Below are positions 1-11,250 of a stretch of 35,463 nt of DNA, piece after piece. Below the pieces are notes generated by a model that was not told where the DNA came from, did not search any database, and saw only the letters and a list, made by a program, of their open reading frames with translations. Origin of the DNA: Cochliopodium minus (lineage: Eukaryota; Discosea; Himatismenida; Cochliopodiidae); contig JAMYWO010000187.1 of the NCBI GenBank assembly GCA_024220525.1, positions 23,270-58,732 on the forward strand. The letters are read 5' to 3'. A program made the translations under genes and the position numbers. Each line of letters starts with the position of its first letter. Positions within the stretch are counted from its first letter, which is position 1.

Positions 1-1281
1 CTTTGCTGTAAGAATTTATTAATTTTCTGAAATTTGGTCCAAGTGTAGCGTACCCAACAAATCCTCCATAAAATCTTTAAAATTTTTTAAAAAAAGCTGA
101 ATAATTAAAATTAAATTTAAATTTGAAATTAATTTAAAATGGTTTTTAAATAATAACAAAAAAATTGTTTGATTTACGGTGAACTTGAATTTCTAACATT
201 CATAATGAGATTTTTTACAAACACTTGATCGAAAGTTCCTTTTTGGAATGCTCCACAAATTCCTCCTACTTTTCCTATTGCATTTATTGTCGCTGATATA
301 ATCCCACTTCTGCTAATACTAGTTTCAGTGTTGCAATAACCAAACATAACTCCTAAAAAAAAAAAATCTATGATTAAATCATTTCAATTTAATCTGATGT
401 AAAAATAAATTTTCTCGAAGAAAAGATGATTCTAGATTGATATTAATAATATATTAAGAAAGAAGATTTACAATGTATGTAAATATCAATTGTATATTAG
501 AATCTATGATTTTTTAGTGTCAAAAATATGTGGCTCATATTCAAAAAGAAAAAAATTCCTTTTGTTAATTTAATCTTCGCCATATTAATTTGGATCAAGT
601 TTATTCAACATAAGAATCTATAATACTTTGAGTATGTTGATTAATTTTTATCCTATAATCATTTTTACTGACAAATTTTCAATAAAATTTACCATTATCA
701 TTTTGCTCTATTGAGTTTAGAGTTGCAGATATTATTGTTATATTTTCTGCATTTAATATGGTATTTACTTGTCCCATTACACATCCACATCTTTCAAAAG
801 CATTTATATTTATTTCTTCCAAAACAACATTTGTTATCGTTATAGCATTACCAAATCCAGCCAATACTCCAATAAAAGTATAAGCATTCACTGTAACATT
901 TTTGAAATAGAGATTTTTGAAGGATGCAATCTGTGCATATGCAAATATTCCAACATAAGAAGAAGCTGGTTGATTTATATACAAATTCATTATCTTGTGA
1001 TAATTTCCATCAAGGATTCCTTTCACAATTTTTATTTATTTATGTTATCAATTTTTTAAACAGTTGAAGAAAAAAATAGATTTTTATTTACCAAAAAATT
1101 TGTTCGTTGAAGTTCCAATTGTGGAAAAAATTGTTGAACTACAATCAATATCATTTGTGAGAATGTAATTCACTGTTGAATTATTTGGCAACATGTTTTG
1201 AAGTACAGTACAATTTGTTACATTGATAACCTGTGCTTCAATATTGAAAGGGAACAATAAAAATAAAATAAAGAAATACAT
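1..1281 (-). CDS. GLUG-repeat surface protein, N-terminal part (runs off left edge)
   Basis: Read on the minus strand from ATG at 1281. Exons: 1281-1092, 1019-693, 352-178 and 74 to the window edge; each junction is GT/AG and the phases agree. The protein begins with a hydrophobic signal peptide (MYFFILFLLF...), then an N-glycosylation-rich segment and repeats of the GLUG / beta-helix kind (GIFAYAQ..., GVLAGFG..., GGICGAF, YGGFVGY). Exon order and residues match the complete paralogue at 17963-15120, which ends in a Ser/Thr/Pro stalk and a membrane helix, so this gene probably encodes a type I cell-surface protein of unknown ligand. It lies about 440 bases downstream of the 3' end of another paralogue in the same orientation, so the two form a head-to-tail array. 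Intron 2 holds a copy of a dispersed repeat (461-553). Family assignment is by visible repeat pattern only. Confidence 0.75.
461..553 (+). repeat. Dispersed repeat X, copy 3 (degenerate)
   Basis: Shares the block ATCAATTGTATATTAGAA followed by a degenerate GTGT.AAAAATATGTG...CATATT and AAAAAGAAAAAAA with the copies at 9072-9170 (same strand) and 11251-11384 (opposite strand). It lies inside intron 2 of the GLUG gene. No reading frame or target-site duplication is recognisable. Confidence 0.55.
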
Positions 1282-1604
1282 GAAACTCTTTTTTTTTTTT
1301 ATTTTCTTTCCAAAAATTTTTTTATATATTTGAAAATTACAATTTTTTCAGAATAGCGGATTGATTTTTGGGAGAATTTCTTAGTTAAAAGTGTTGATTT
1401 GTTACTTTTCTATAACATTCCATCAATTAACAATCACCTTTACATGGAGTTATATCCCAAAAATCTATTTAGTTTTGTCAACAAAAAAATTTATAATTTG
1501 ATCTCATTGACCAACTATAAAAATTGATCCAAATTATTTGGCGCAAATCATGATCTTATTGGTTTTCATATACCCATATAATTTGTGGCAGATATTTTTA
1601 ATTT

Positions 1605-1712
1605 CTTTTATTTATTCTTCCAAAACAAGATTTGTTATTGTTAAATCACTTCCTGATCCAACAAATATACAAGTAAAAATCAATGCATTCTGCTTATAAA
1701 AGTTTTATAAAT
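1605..1712 (-). pseudogene. Relic of a GLUG-repeat exon
   Basis: On the minus strand this stretch reads roughly NFYKQNALIF, then VGSGSDLTITNLVLEE followed by a stop. The functional exon at 1019-693 has NLYFKNVTVN ... LAGFGNAITITNVVLEE at the same spacing. The upstream part contains a stop and no splice sites are evident. It sits between the 3' end of one paralogue (1723) and the start of the next (1281), so it looks like a decayed exon left from the tandem duplication. The rest of 1282-1720 is AT-rich with nothing recognised. Confidence 0.5.
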
Positions 1713-1722
1713 AAGAACCCAA

Positions 1723-2229
1723 TTAATTTTTTTGATTTTCTTTCCAAACTGTTCTTTCTTCATGCCCTTTGTTTGTTTTCCATTCATTTAGAGTTTCTTC
1801 CATTTTGATTTCAGAAACTTCTTTCTCAAAGTTTTTCCTTCTCTTCAAAATAATAAACACTCCAATCATTGCGACAATAATAGATCCTCCAACAACCCCC
1901 AAAGTGATTCCAATGATCAATCCCAAATTCACTTTACAATTTGAATTAAAAGATGTTGAAAGAGAAACAGAAAGAGAATTTTGTTGATTTTGAATTTTTG
2001 AAGAATATTTGTCACATTCATTTTTTTTATAAGTTGGTTTCAAAGTTAATTGAGATTCAGTGAGAGAGGTTGTTTGAGTGCCATTGTATTTAAAAAGGAA
2101 AATTTCATTTGTTGAACTGTTTTTGGGTCTCTCGTCCAAAATCAAAGTGATGTTTCCATTTAAATTTACACATCCATTGATATTGAAATAAAAATTATTA
2201 TTATTATTTTTGTTGTTATTGTTTAAAAT
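1723..2229 (-). CDS. GLUG-family surface protein, C-terminal part (5' end lost at N)
   Basis: Minus strand; coding runs from the N at 2230 to a TAA at 1723. It encodes an Asn-rich segment, the conserved stretch LDERPKNSST...TSLTESQLTLKPTYKKNECDKYSSK, one membrane helix (NLGLIIGITLGVVGGSIIVA...IILKRRK) and a charged cytoplasmic tail of about 40 residues. From the N to the helix it is nearly identical to 15345-15650 of the complete paralogue, but the helix and the tail differ. The signal peptide, GLUG repeats and stalk should lie to the right, yet the sequence changes abruptly at the N into TTTTTA repeats and then a Rac gene. The gene is therefore interrupted by an assembly gap or rearrangement rather than shown to be a pseudogene. 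Confidence 0.75.
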   Translation of the reverse strand: MLNNNNKNNNNNFYFNINGCVNLNGNITLILDERPKNSSTNEIFLFKYNGTQTTSLTESQLTLKPTYKKNECDKYSSKIQNQQNSLSVSLSTSFNSNCKVNLGLIIGITLGVVGGSIIVAMIGVFIILKRRKNFEKEVSEIKMEETLNEWKTNKGHEERTVWKENQKN

Positions 2230-2402
2230 NTTTTATTTTTTATTTTTTATTTTTTATTTTTTATTTTTTATTTTTTATTATTTATTTTTTATTTTTTATT
2301 TTTTATTATTTATTTTAATTTTTTATTTTATATTTTTTATTTATATTTTTTATTTTCTTTTATTTTCTTATTTTTTATTTTATTTTTTATTTTTTATTAT
2401 TT
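2230..2402. repeat. N position and TTTTTA low-complexity tract
   Basis: An N at 2230 is followed by about 170 bases of TTTTTATTTTTTA-type repeat. Two genes are broken here: the surface-protein gene on the left lacks its 5' part and the Rac gene on the right lacks its last exon. The N is best read as an unresolved gap of unknown true length. Confidence 0.8.
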
Positions 2403-2409
2403 TCTTTAC

Positions 2410-3069
2410 TCAAATGAAATTGGAGTTTGATTTTTTTCTTTTAATTTTCTCAAAGTTTCTTGATCTTCACGCAGATCGATTTTGGTTCCACACAAAATTA
2501 TGGGAATGCCAGGACAATGATGTTTCACTTCTGGTACCCAATAACTATCGATTCTTTCCAAAGAAGAACGATTAACAACACTAAAACACTATTAAAATAA
2601 AAATATTAAAAAAAAAATAATTTTTAAAAAAATCTTTTCGAGAAATTTGAATTTTTTTTTTTATTTTTAATATTTTTTTATATTTTTTTGAATTTCAGTT
2701 AATTTTGTTTATAAATTTTTTACGATGAGAAAAACATCAGTTTGTGGATAGGATAAAGGTCTTAATCTTTCATAATCTTCTTTTCCAGCAGTATCCCAAA
2801 GTCCCAAATTGATGGGTTTTCCTTTTATTAAAAATATATCACTCTAAGAATTCAATTGGAGGCATGAATCTTACCATCAACCATCACATTTGCAGAATAA
2901 TTATCAAAAACTGTTGGAATATATTGTCCTGGAAAAGCATTCGTAGTATAAGTGATCAATAAACAGGTTTTTCCAACAGCACCTGATTTTAAAATGTTTT
3001 AATGAAATCAAATCTTATAAATTAGTGACATTAACCATCTCCAATAACAACATTTTTAATACTTTGCAT
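2410..3069 (-). CDS. Rac/Rho-family small GTPase R1 (last exon missing)
   Basis: Minus-strand exons 3069-3036, 2982-2875, 2821-2724 and 2588-2410, all GT/AG and in phase (139 codons plus a partial one). It encodes a P-loop [11 protein letters not shown], switch I with [12 protein letters not shown], switch [22 protein letters not shown], the Rac-type strand [12 protein letters not shown], and the base-binding TKIDL. Rho GTPases are membrane-bound switches controlling actin through GEFs, GAPs and effectors. Two points stand out. Lys replaces the Gln of DTAGQE (Rac Gln61). The fifth exon, which in the neighbours encodes ECSSL and the CAAX box, is absent because the N at 2230 intervenes. First member (in coordinate order) of a five-gene tandem array. 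Confidence 0.9.
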
Positions 3070-3159
3070 TTTTTTTTTTTATTTTTGAAAATAAAAATTC
3101 TATTTATAAATATTCAATCAGAAATTTCCTTTTTAAAAAACTTTTTTTTTCATTTTTTT

Positions 3160-4462
3160 TTAAAAGAAGATACAGTTTGAAGAAGATCTATTACTCTGAT
3201 ATTTGATTATTCCTTTTCCAAAGACGATGTTCATTATTTCGTCGAAAACATCCTTTACACCTGTCCCAACCAAACTGCTACACTCAACATAACTATGAGC
3301 ACCTAATCTTGAAGCCATTATACAACCTTCTCTAATTAAAAAAATAAATTAATAAATTTTATTTTTTATTTTTTTTAATTTTTATTTTTTAACAATTTTA
3401 AATTTATTCTTTTTTATTTTTTTTTTTACTTAAATAAAATTATATTTTTTTATTTTAATTTCTTTACTTTTTTAAATTATTTCTTAATTTTTTTACTTGA
3501 ATGAAACTACAGACAACTTTTTTTCTTTCATTTTTTTGATAAATTCAACGTCATCACGAAGATCGATTTTGGTTCCACATATAATAAAGGGAGTGTCGGG
3601 GCAATGTTTTTTTATTTCAGGATACCAGTAATATTCTATTCTTTCCAAAGAAGCACGATTAACAACACTGAAACACTTTAAAAAAAAAAAATTATTAAAC
3701 TTTAAAAAAAGAAAAGAATAAAAGAGAAAGTAATAAGATTCAAAAAGATCTCCAAAAAAGAAATTTAATTTTGTTTTATTTGAAAATAATTTTTTAACAA
3801 ATAATTTAAATATTCTCTATAAATTTGCTTATATTTTGGTGATTTGGAGATATAAAATTTACCATTAATTTTTTTACTTTCATGTTTTTTATTTAATATT
3901 ATTTAAATAATGTTTAATTAATTTTTTGAATACAAATTTTCAATTAGATTTAGAAATTGTTTGAGCCAAGGAAAGTAATCTCCCAATTTTTATTTGATAT
4001 CATAATTTTAAAATCATATTTTTTACGATGAGAAAAACATCGGTTTGAGGATAGGATAAGGGTCTCAATCTATCATAATCTTCTTTTCCAGCAGTATCCC
4101 AAAGTCCCAAATTAACAGGTTTTCCTTTTCAAAATAATTATAATCAAATTAAAGATAGCAAATAGTCCAAATTTGATGAAAGGTATTTAAGGAGGGATTG
4201 TATCTAACCATGTGACATCGTATTTATAGAATAATTATCGAATACTGTTGGAATATATTCTCCAGGAAAAGCATTCGTGGTATATCTGATTAATAAACAG
4301 GTTTTTCCAACAGCACCTGTTTTATTTAAATTTATTATCAAATGAATAGGATAAAGCAAACAAGAATTGATTATTTACCATCACCTAAAACCAACAATTT
4401 CAGAAATTCATTTATCCAAAAATCAATTCATTACCAATGACCACAGTTTTAAGATTCTGCAT
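3160..4462 (-). CDS. Rac/Rho-family small GTPase R2, with a 6-nt microexon
   Basis: Minus-strand exons 4462-4435, 4384-4379, 4316-4209, 4124-4027, 3675-3497 and 3331-3160, giving 196 residues. Motifs: P-loop [11 protein letters not shown], switch I PTVFDNYS, switch [40 protein letters not shown], and C-terminal CIFF, a CAAX box whose final Phe suggests geranylgeranylation. The second exon is only GTGATG. It is flanked by AG and GT, and without it the P-loop would read IGAVGKT and lose the Gly-Asp of GDG. As in its neighbours, Lys stands at the Gln61 position. The six exon lengths sum to a multiple of three, which supports the model. Confidence 0.88.
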
Positions 4463-4884
4463 CTTCTTTTTTATTTATATATCAAATTTCTTTTTTTTTA
4501 TTTTAATTCAAATTTTTTTTAAAATAAAATAAATGTTTCAAAAAATTACAAATTACTTTTAAATTTGTTTTTTTTTTAAAATTATGTTATATCTTGTCTT
4601 TAAGATCAAAGTTTTGAATTTTTTTGATATTTTGACACTCTGTAAAAAACAAGAAATTAATTTTTAACATCTCTAAAAGAAATAATCAAAAATATCAACC
4701 TCAATTTTTTTTTAAAGAATACACTATTTGAATTTTTATTTTTTAAAAATTCTTTGTCTACAAAAATGAATCACCAATTGTAATCCCAAGTATTTTTATT
4801 TAAATTTGAATCCTTAATTTTTTCAAATGAATTTTTTGTTCATTTTCTTTTGAAATTTATTTAATTAAAAAACTTATACTTTTT

Positions 4885-4970
4885 TCAAAAAAACTGCTAC
4901 AATATTACCCATGATCTTCTACATAAAATAAAAATAATTTTTCATTTTTCCTCTTTACTTGAAAGAAGCA
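4885..4970 (-). pseudogene. Possible decayed Rac exon fragments
   Basis: Between R2 and R3, AAAAACTGCTACA...CCCATGATCTTC (about 4889-4920) resembles the complement of the ECSSL part of the Rac last exon. TTTACTTGAAAG (about 4955) resembles the complement of the exon 4 3' end and its donor. Spacing and order fit a heavily decayed gene copy. The similarity is short and could be chance. The rest of 4463-5085 is AT-rich with nothing recognised. Confidence 0.25.
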
Positions 4971-5085
4971 AATTTTGTTGGTTAAACCATTTCAAATTAA
5001 AATCATTTATTTTTACATCAATTAAATGAAAAATAAAAAATAAATAAATTTGAAAAAAAACTTTTTTTTTTTAATAAATTTATCT

Positions 5086-6145
5086 TTAAAAGAAGATACA
5101 GTTTGAAGAATCTTTTTTTTTTTCTTTGTTTGACTTTATTAGACCAATTTTGAGAAAATGAGCCATCATCACCTCCACAAAAACTTCCTTCTCCCCATTT
5201 CCTTCCAGGCTACTACACTCAACATAAGCATAAGCTCCTAATTTTTTGGCCATTTCAACTCCTTCTCTATTGAAAAATTTATTTAATTTTTATTTAATGT
5301 TTATCATGTTTTAATATTTTATTTTTATTTTATTTTTTAAAATTTTTTTAAAATTTTTTTACTGGAAAGTAATCATTGTTTGATTTTTTTCTTTTAATTT
5401 GTTAATTGCAACAGGATCATGTCGAAGATCGATTTTGTTTCCACATATAATAAAGGGAGTGTCGGGACAATGTAATTTTATTTCAGGATACCAGTAATAT
5501 TCTATTCTTTCAAAAGAATATCGATTAGCAACACTGAAGCACTTTAATACAAAATAAAATTAAAAATTTTTTATTTTAAATTTAAAAATTTTTTTTTTTT
5601 TATTTCTTATCAAAAAATTGTTTTTTTCAATATTTTATTTTTATTTTTTTATTTAATAATAATCTTTTTTAAATCAATTTTTTACGATGAGAAAAACATC
5701 AGTTTGTGGATAGGATAATGGTCTCAATTTATCATAATCTTCTTTTCCAGCAGTATCCCAAAGTCCCAATTTAACTTGATTTCCTTTTTTTAAAAAAAAT
5801 AATAAAAAAATTTAATTGGGCTGTCAAGAAATATATAAATAAGAGGCTATTTCAATTGAAATATCTAATTTTACCATCCACATTTATATTTGCAGAATAA
5901 TTATCAAATATTGTTGGGATATATTCTCCAGGAAATTCATTCGTTGTATATCTGATTAATAAACATGTTTTTCCAACAGCACCTAATTTATTTGATCAAA
6001 GAGATTTAAAAACGAATCAAATTAAATACACATTAAAAATTATGAAGGGTGTATTTTCGAATTATAAACTTTATAATTGTATTTGATATTTTAATTAAAG
6101 AAACAGACCATCCCCAATTAATACTGTTTTAAGATTAATTAACAT
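5086..6145 (-). CDS. Rac/Rho-family small GTPase R3
   Basis: Minus-strand exons 6145-6109, 5982-5875, 5783-5686, 5541-5363 and 5266-5086, giving 200 residues in phase. Motifs: [11 protein letters not shown], switch [38 protein letters not shown], base-binding NKIDL (the canonical NKxD form rather than Rac's TKxD), YVECSSL, and C-terminal CIFF. Lys replaces the catalytic Gln of switch II. A Lys-rich stretch precedes the CAAX box. Intron 1 is almost identical in sequence to intron 1 of R4, pointing to recent duplication or gene conversion between the two. Confidence 0.88.
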
Positions 6146-6280
6146 TTTTTGATTTATCTTTTCCATTTTTTTTTTATTTTAATTATTTTGAAATATTTTA
6201 AAAAAAAAATTCTATTTTTTTTAAAATCATTAAAATTTTCATTTAAAATTAAGATTAAAATAAAAATTTTTTTAATCAAA

Positions 6281-7401
<1,121 letters not shown>

Positions 7402-7511
7402 TTTTTTTTTTTATTTTTGAAATTTTATTATAAAAAATTAAATTATTTTAAATTATTTTAAATTAATTTAACATTATCATAAAATAAAAAATCAGGCCTG
7501 TTAAAATTTAT

Positions 7512-8358
<847 letters not shown>

Positions 8359-8503
8359 TTTTTTTATTTTTTAAATTTTCTTTGTTTCAATTCCAATTTT
8401 GGGAAAAGATCAAATTCATTATGTTTAACTTTTGGACTTTCTATTAATAACAGCGGAGTTTATTCTTTTTAATAGAGGAGTTTCCACGTTAAAATTATTA
8501 TAT

Positions 8504-8539
8504 TGTTTTTTATCATGATCAAGATCATGATAAAAAACA
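8504..8539. promoter_or_regulatory. 36-bp near-perfect palindrome in a divergent promoter region
   Basis: Arms TGTTTTTTATCATGATC (8504-8520) and GATCATGATAAAAAACA (8523-8539) are exact complements separated by AA. They lie between the divergently transcribed R5 (starts 8358) and the cycloisomerase (starts 8599). This could be a protein-binding operator, an mRNA-leader hairpin or a replication scar; the sequence does not choose among these. Confidence 0.6.
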
Positions 8540-8598
8540 AAAAAAAATTGTAATCAGAGAAATATAAGGAGTTTATCTTCATATTTTACTTCACTATA

Positions 8599-10581
8599 AT
8601 GAGCAATAAAAATAAGAATGAAGGAAAAAATAATATATCTTCAAATAAATCAAAGAAGAATCCCTCCTCTAACAATATCTCACATTGGTTTCCCCATAAT
8701 GAAGAGAAAAAACAAACAGAAATCATTTTTCTTGCATTGAGTTTTGTTTGGATCACAATATTAGCTATCATCGTGGTGACGGAATATTATAAAGATTTAG
8801 GCAATTTGGGTAAGAAGAATATTTGAATAAATCAAGATTATATTACATCCTCAATGTATTTTAGAAAAATCAATATTTATTTTGTTTTGGGTGGATATAA
8901 AAAAGTTTATCTTCAAATATATAGGAGAAATTTGGAAATAATCAATATTAATTAACATAAACAATTGATATCAATTATAATATGGATTTGATCAGGAATA
9001 TAGTATCTGATATAAAAATTTTCAATTAAAAGACATTAATTCATAAGGAAAAATAATTTGCATAATTATGCGAATCACCATACACCATATGTATCATCAA
9101 TTGTATATTAGAAGATATATCGTGTTAAAAATATGTGTCTGGAGGTCCAGACATATTAAAAAGAAAAAAAAATTTCCCCTTATGAATTTATCTATTTATT
9201 TAACATTCTTAATTCAAAAGGATTCATGGTAAAATAAAAACAACATTATCCTTCATTCTTTCAAGGAAGTAAATAACCAAAATCTTTAAATTTTAAAAAA
9301 AGATTATTGGACTTGTTTGTGCTGTTCCTTATTTGATAGTCCCACTGTTCATAGTACCAGAATCTGAAAAGAATATACCATGGCACCAAAGATATTTCAT
9401 CAAAGTAAACATATGGATATGGATTTTTTCGTATGTTGGTAAAAAAACTTTTTCAATTTAAAAACACTTTTTTATTTTTATTTTTAAATCTTTATTATTC
9501 AGTTTTATTATTTCAAATATTTAGACATATCCAAATATTACAACTTTGTTAGCGGATATAAAATTTTTACTAACAAAGTTGTAATATTTTTGGACATCCC
9601 TATTTCTTTTTTTTTTTATTTTTTTTCAAAATTTTTTTTTTTATTTAAATAATTTCTTTTTTTTTTAATGAATTTTTTAATTTAACAGGAAATTACTTTT
9701 GGACGCACTACTTCTACAAAGTATTGGGAGCATCCTACTCCTTCCCAACAGACATCCACCTCAACAGAGTTCCATTCTTCCTCTACCTCATGACTCACGG
9801 ATACTTCAACTTCTACCACGTGATCACCAACCTTTGCTTGAGGAGATTTTGGAGTGGAAATTTCTATTTGACTAAGAGCAGATCCTCCAAGTTTTTGTTG
9901 AGTTCTCTTTTGATTTTTATCATGAGTTCCATCACTGCTTTCATGGAGACTTTCACCATTTCTTCCGTTCCTTACTATTCACATAAAGACAAGTTTTACA
10001 TGTATACTATTGGTAAAAAAAAAAAATTTAAAATTTTTTTTATATTTTTTTATATTTTTTATTCATTTATATTATTTTTTTTTATTTTTTATTTTATTTT
10101 TTAATTTTATTTTTTAATTTTTAATTTATAATTTTATTTTTTTATTTTTACTTTTATATTGACTTTATTTTATTTTTTATTTCTTATTCTTTTTATTTTT
10201 ATTTTTACTTTATTTTATTTTTTATTTTTATTATTTATTTATTCTTTACATTATTTTTAATTTAAAAAACATTTTCATTTAATTTTTTTATGATCAATTC
10301 TTTTATTTTTTTTTTTAAAAAAACATTTTCATTTAATTTTTTTATTTTAAATAATTTTTATTTAAAATTATTTAGGATCTGTATTTTATGGTATTTATTT
10401 TTGGGCCAGTTTTCCAATGTTTTATCGTTTGGACGAAGGAAACACCAAGTGGACTCTCTTCCAAACAGCTCATGATTCCTTTGCTGCCGGAATGATTGTA
10501 ACTGTAATCCTTGACTTGTGGAGATTGTTGACTTCTTATATTGATCCTTCTTTAGGATCTGACACTCTCCCGTGGTTGTGA
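8599..10581 (+). CDS. CPI1: Cycloeucalenol cycloisomerase (cyclopropyl sterol isomerase)
   Basis: Plus-strand exons 8599-8809, 9303-9438, 9689-10012 and 10376-10581 (TGA). The product opens the 9,19-cyclopropane ring of cycloartenol-derived sterols, an ER membrane step in plant and amoeba sterol synthesis. Recognised from the core GNYFWTHYFYKVLGASYSF, then THGYFNFYHVITNLCLRRFW, WHQRYFIKVNIWIWIFSYV, and near the C-terminus ILDLWRLL; several hydrophobic segments fit a multispanning protein. One problem: exon 1 ends in phase 1 at its only evident donor (8810), whereas exon 2 must begin in phase 0, and a few residues seem to be missing compared with the family. A tiny unrecognised exon in 8812-9300 or a base error would explain it. 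Introns 1 and 2 carry repeats (9072-9170, 9525-9598). Confidence 0.85.
9072..9170 (+). repeat. Dispersed repeat X, copy 1
   Basis: Contains ATCAATTGTATATTAGAA, CGTGTTAAAAATATGTG and a perfect hairpin TGTCTGGA-GG-TCCAGACA (9136-9153). It is repeated in inverted orientation at 11251-11384, so the two copies flank most of the cycloisomerase gene; a degenerate copy lies at 461-553. It falls within intron 1 of the cycloisomerase. Confidence 0.65.
9525..9598. mobile_element. MITE-like hairpin element, copy 1
   Basis: Perfect 17-bp inverted arms TATTACAACTTTGTTAG (9536-9552) and its complement (9570-9586) extend imperfectly to the ACAT(A)TCC / GGACAT ends, about 74 bp in all. Two further copies sharing TTACAACTTTGTTAGCGGAT lie at 11391-11472 and 34950-35036. 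Size, terminal inverted repeats and copy number suggest a non-autonomous DNA transposon remnant. This copy sits in intron 2 of the cycloisomerase. Confidence 0.6.
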
Positions 10582-10629
10582 TCAAAATATTAAAAAATAA
10601 ATTATTAAAAAAGAAATTTTTATTTTAAT

Positions 10630-11235
10630 TAATAATTTATTTTAATTTTGATCTCTTTAAACCAGTTGTCGAATGATAAATCAATGTATCAAATAATGAA
10701 GTGAATTATCTTCCAGTTAACTCGTTTTCCTAAAGGTTAATAATGAATTTAATCCTTACATTTTGGTAATAACCTTTCCTCCCATGGTTGTGAACAGAAT
10801 TACATTGATAATAACTAAATTTAAAAAATATATCATAAATAGAAAATGAATTTTAAGAAATCAACACTTTAAAATCTTGTTCAAATCGTTCAATTTGTTC
10901 CAAAATGAATAATTTTTTCTTGAGTTAAAATTTAATAAAATTAATTCAATTGTTCTTGAAATGCAAGCACTTCTGCATGTTGAGGATTGGTATGTTATCA
11001 ACATTTCTCCTAGTTGTTAGTAAAATCTCTATTGTCCAGCTGCCTCTTTTAACGTGGGTGAAGTTGGTTGTGAGGATCTTTGTCTTTGGGCAATAGAATG
11101 GAAACAATAGGTAAACAGAACTTGGATTATTGTTTGGCAGATTTAATTGTTATCCTCTTTGAGATTGAATTTTAGAGACCAAATCAACTGAATCATTATC
11201 ACAGAAAATGAAAAGTTATTCTTGTTTATTTTGAT
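10630..11235 (-). pseudogene. Decayed protein-coding gene, family unknown
   Basis: On the minus strand, normal-looking protein segments follow each other but are broken by stops and frame changes: DNDSVDLVSKIQSQRG, QLNLPNNNPSSV, SSQPTSPTLKEAAGQ, RFY, QLGEMLI, then NPQHAEVLAFQEQLN and ILTQEKIIHFGTN, and finally ENELTGR and FTSLFDTLIYHSTTGLKRS near a TAA at about 10630. Most of the TAA/TAG stops fall beside Gln codons where another CAA or CAG would be natural. Base composition is less skewed than in the flanking introns. I do not recognise the family. Confidence 0.45.
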
Positions 11236-11250
11236 TATCATAAGTGGAAA

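Noticed and set aside
2210-2575. Phe/Ile/Leu-rich frame over the TTTTTA tract
   Set aside because: Translation of simple repeat plus the antisense of Rac R1 exon 4.
10630-11235. Alternative genetic code with TAA/TAG as glutamine
   Set aside because: Every intact gene in the window is free of internal TAA/TAG and ends at TAA or TGA, while this stretch also has frame changes, so decay is the simpler explanation.
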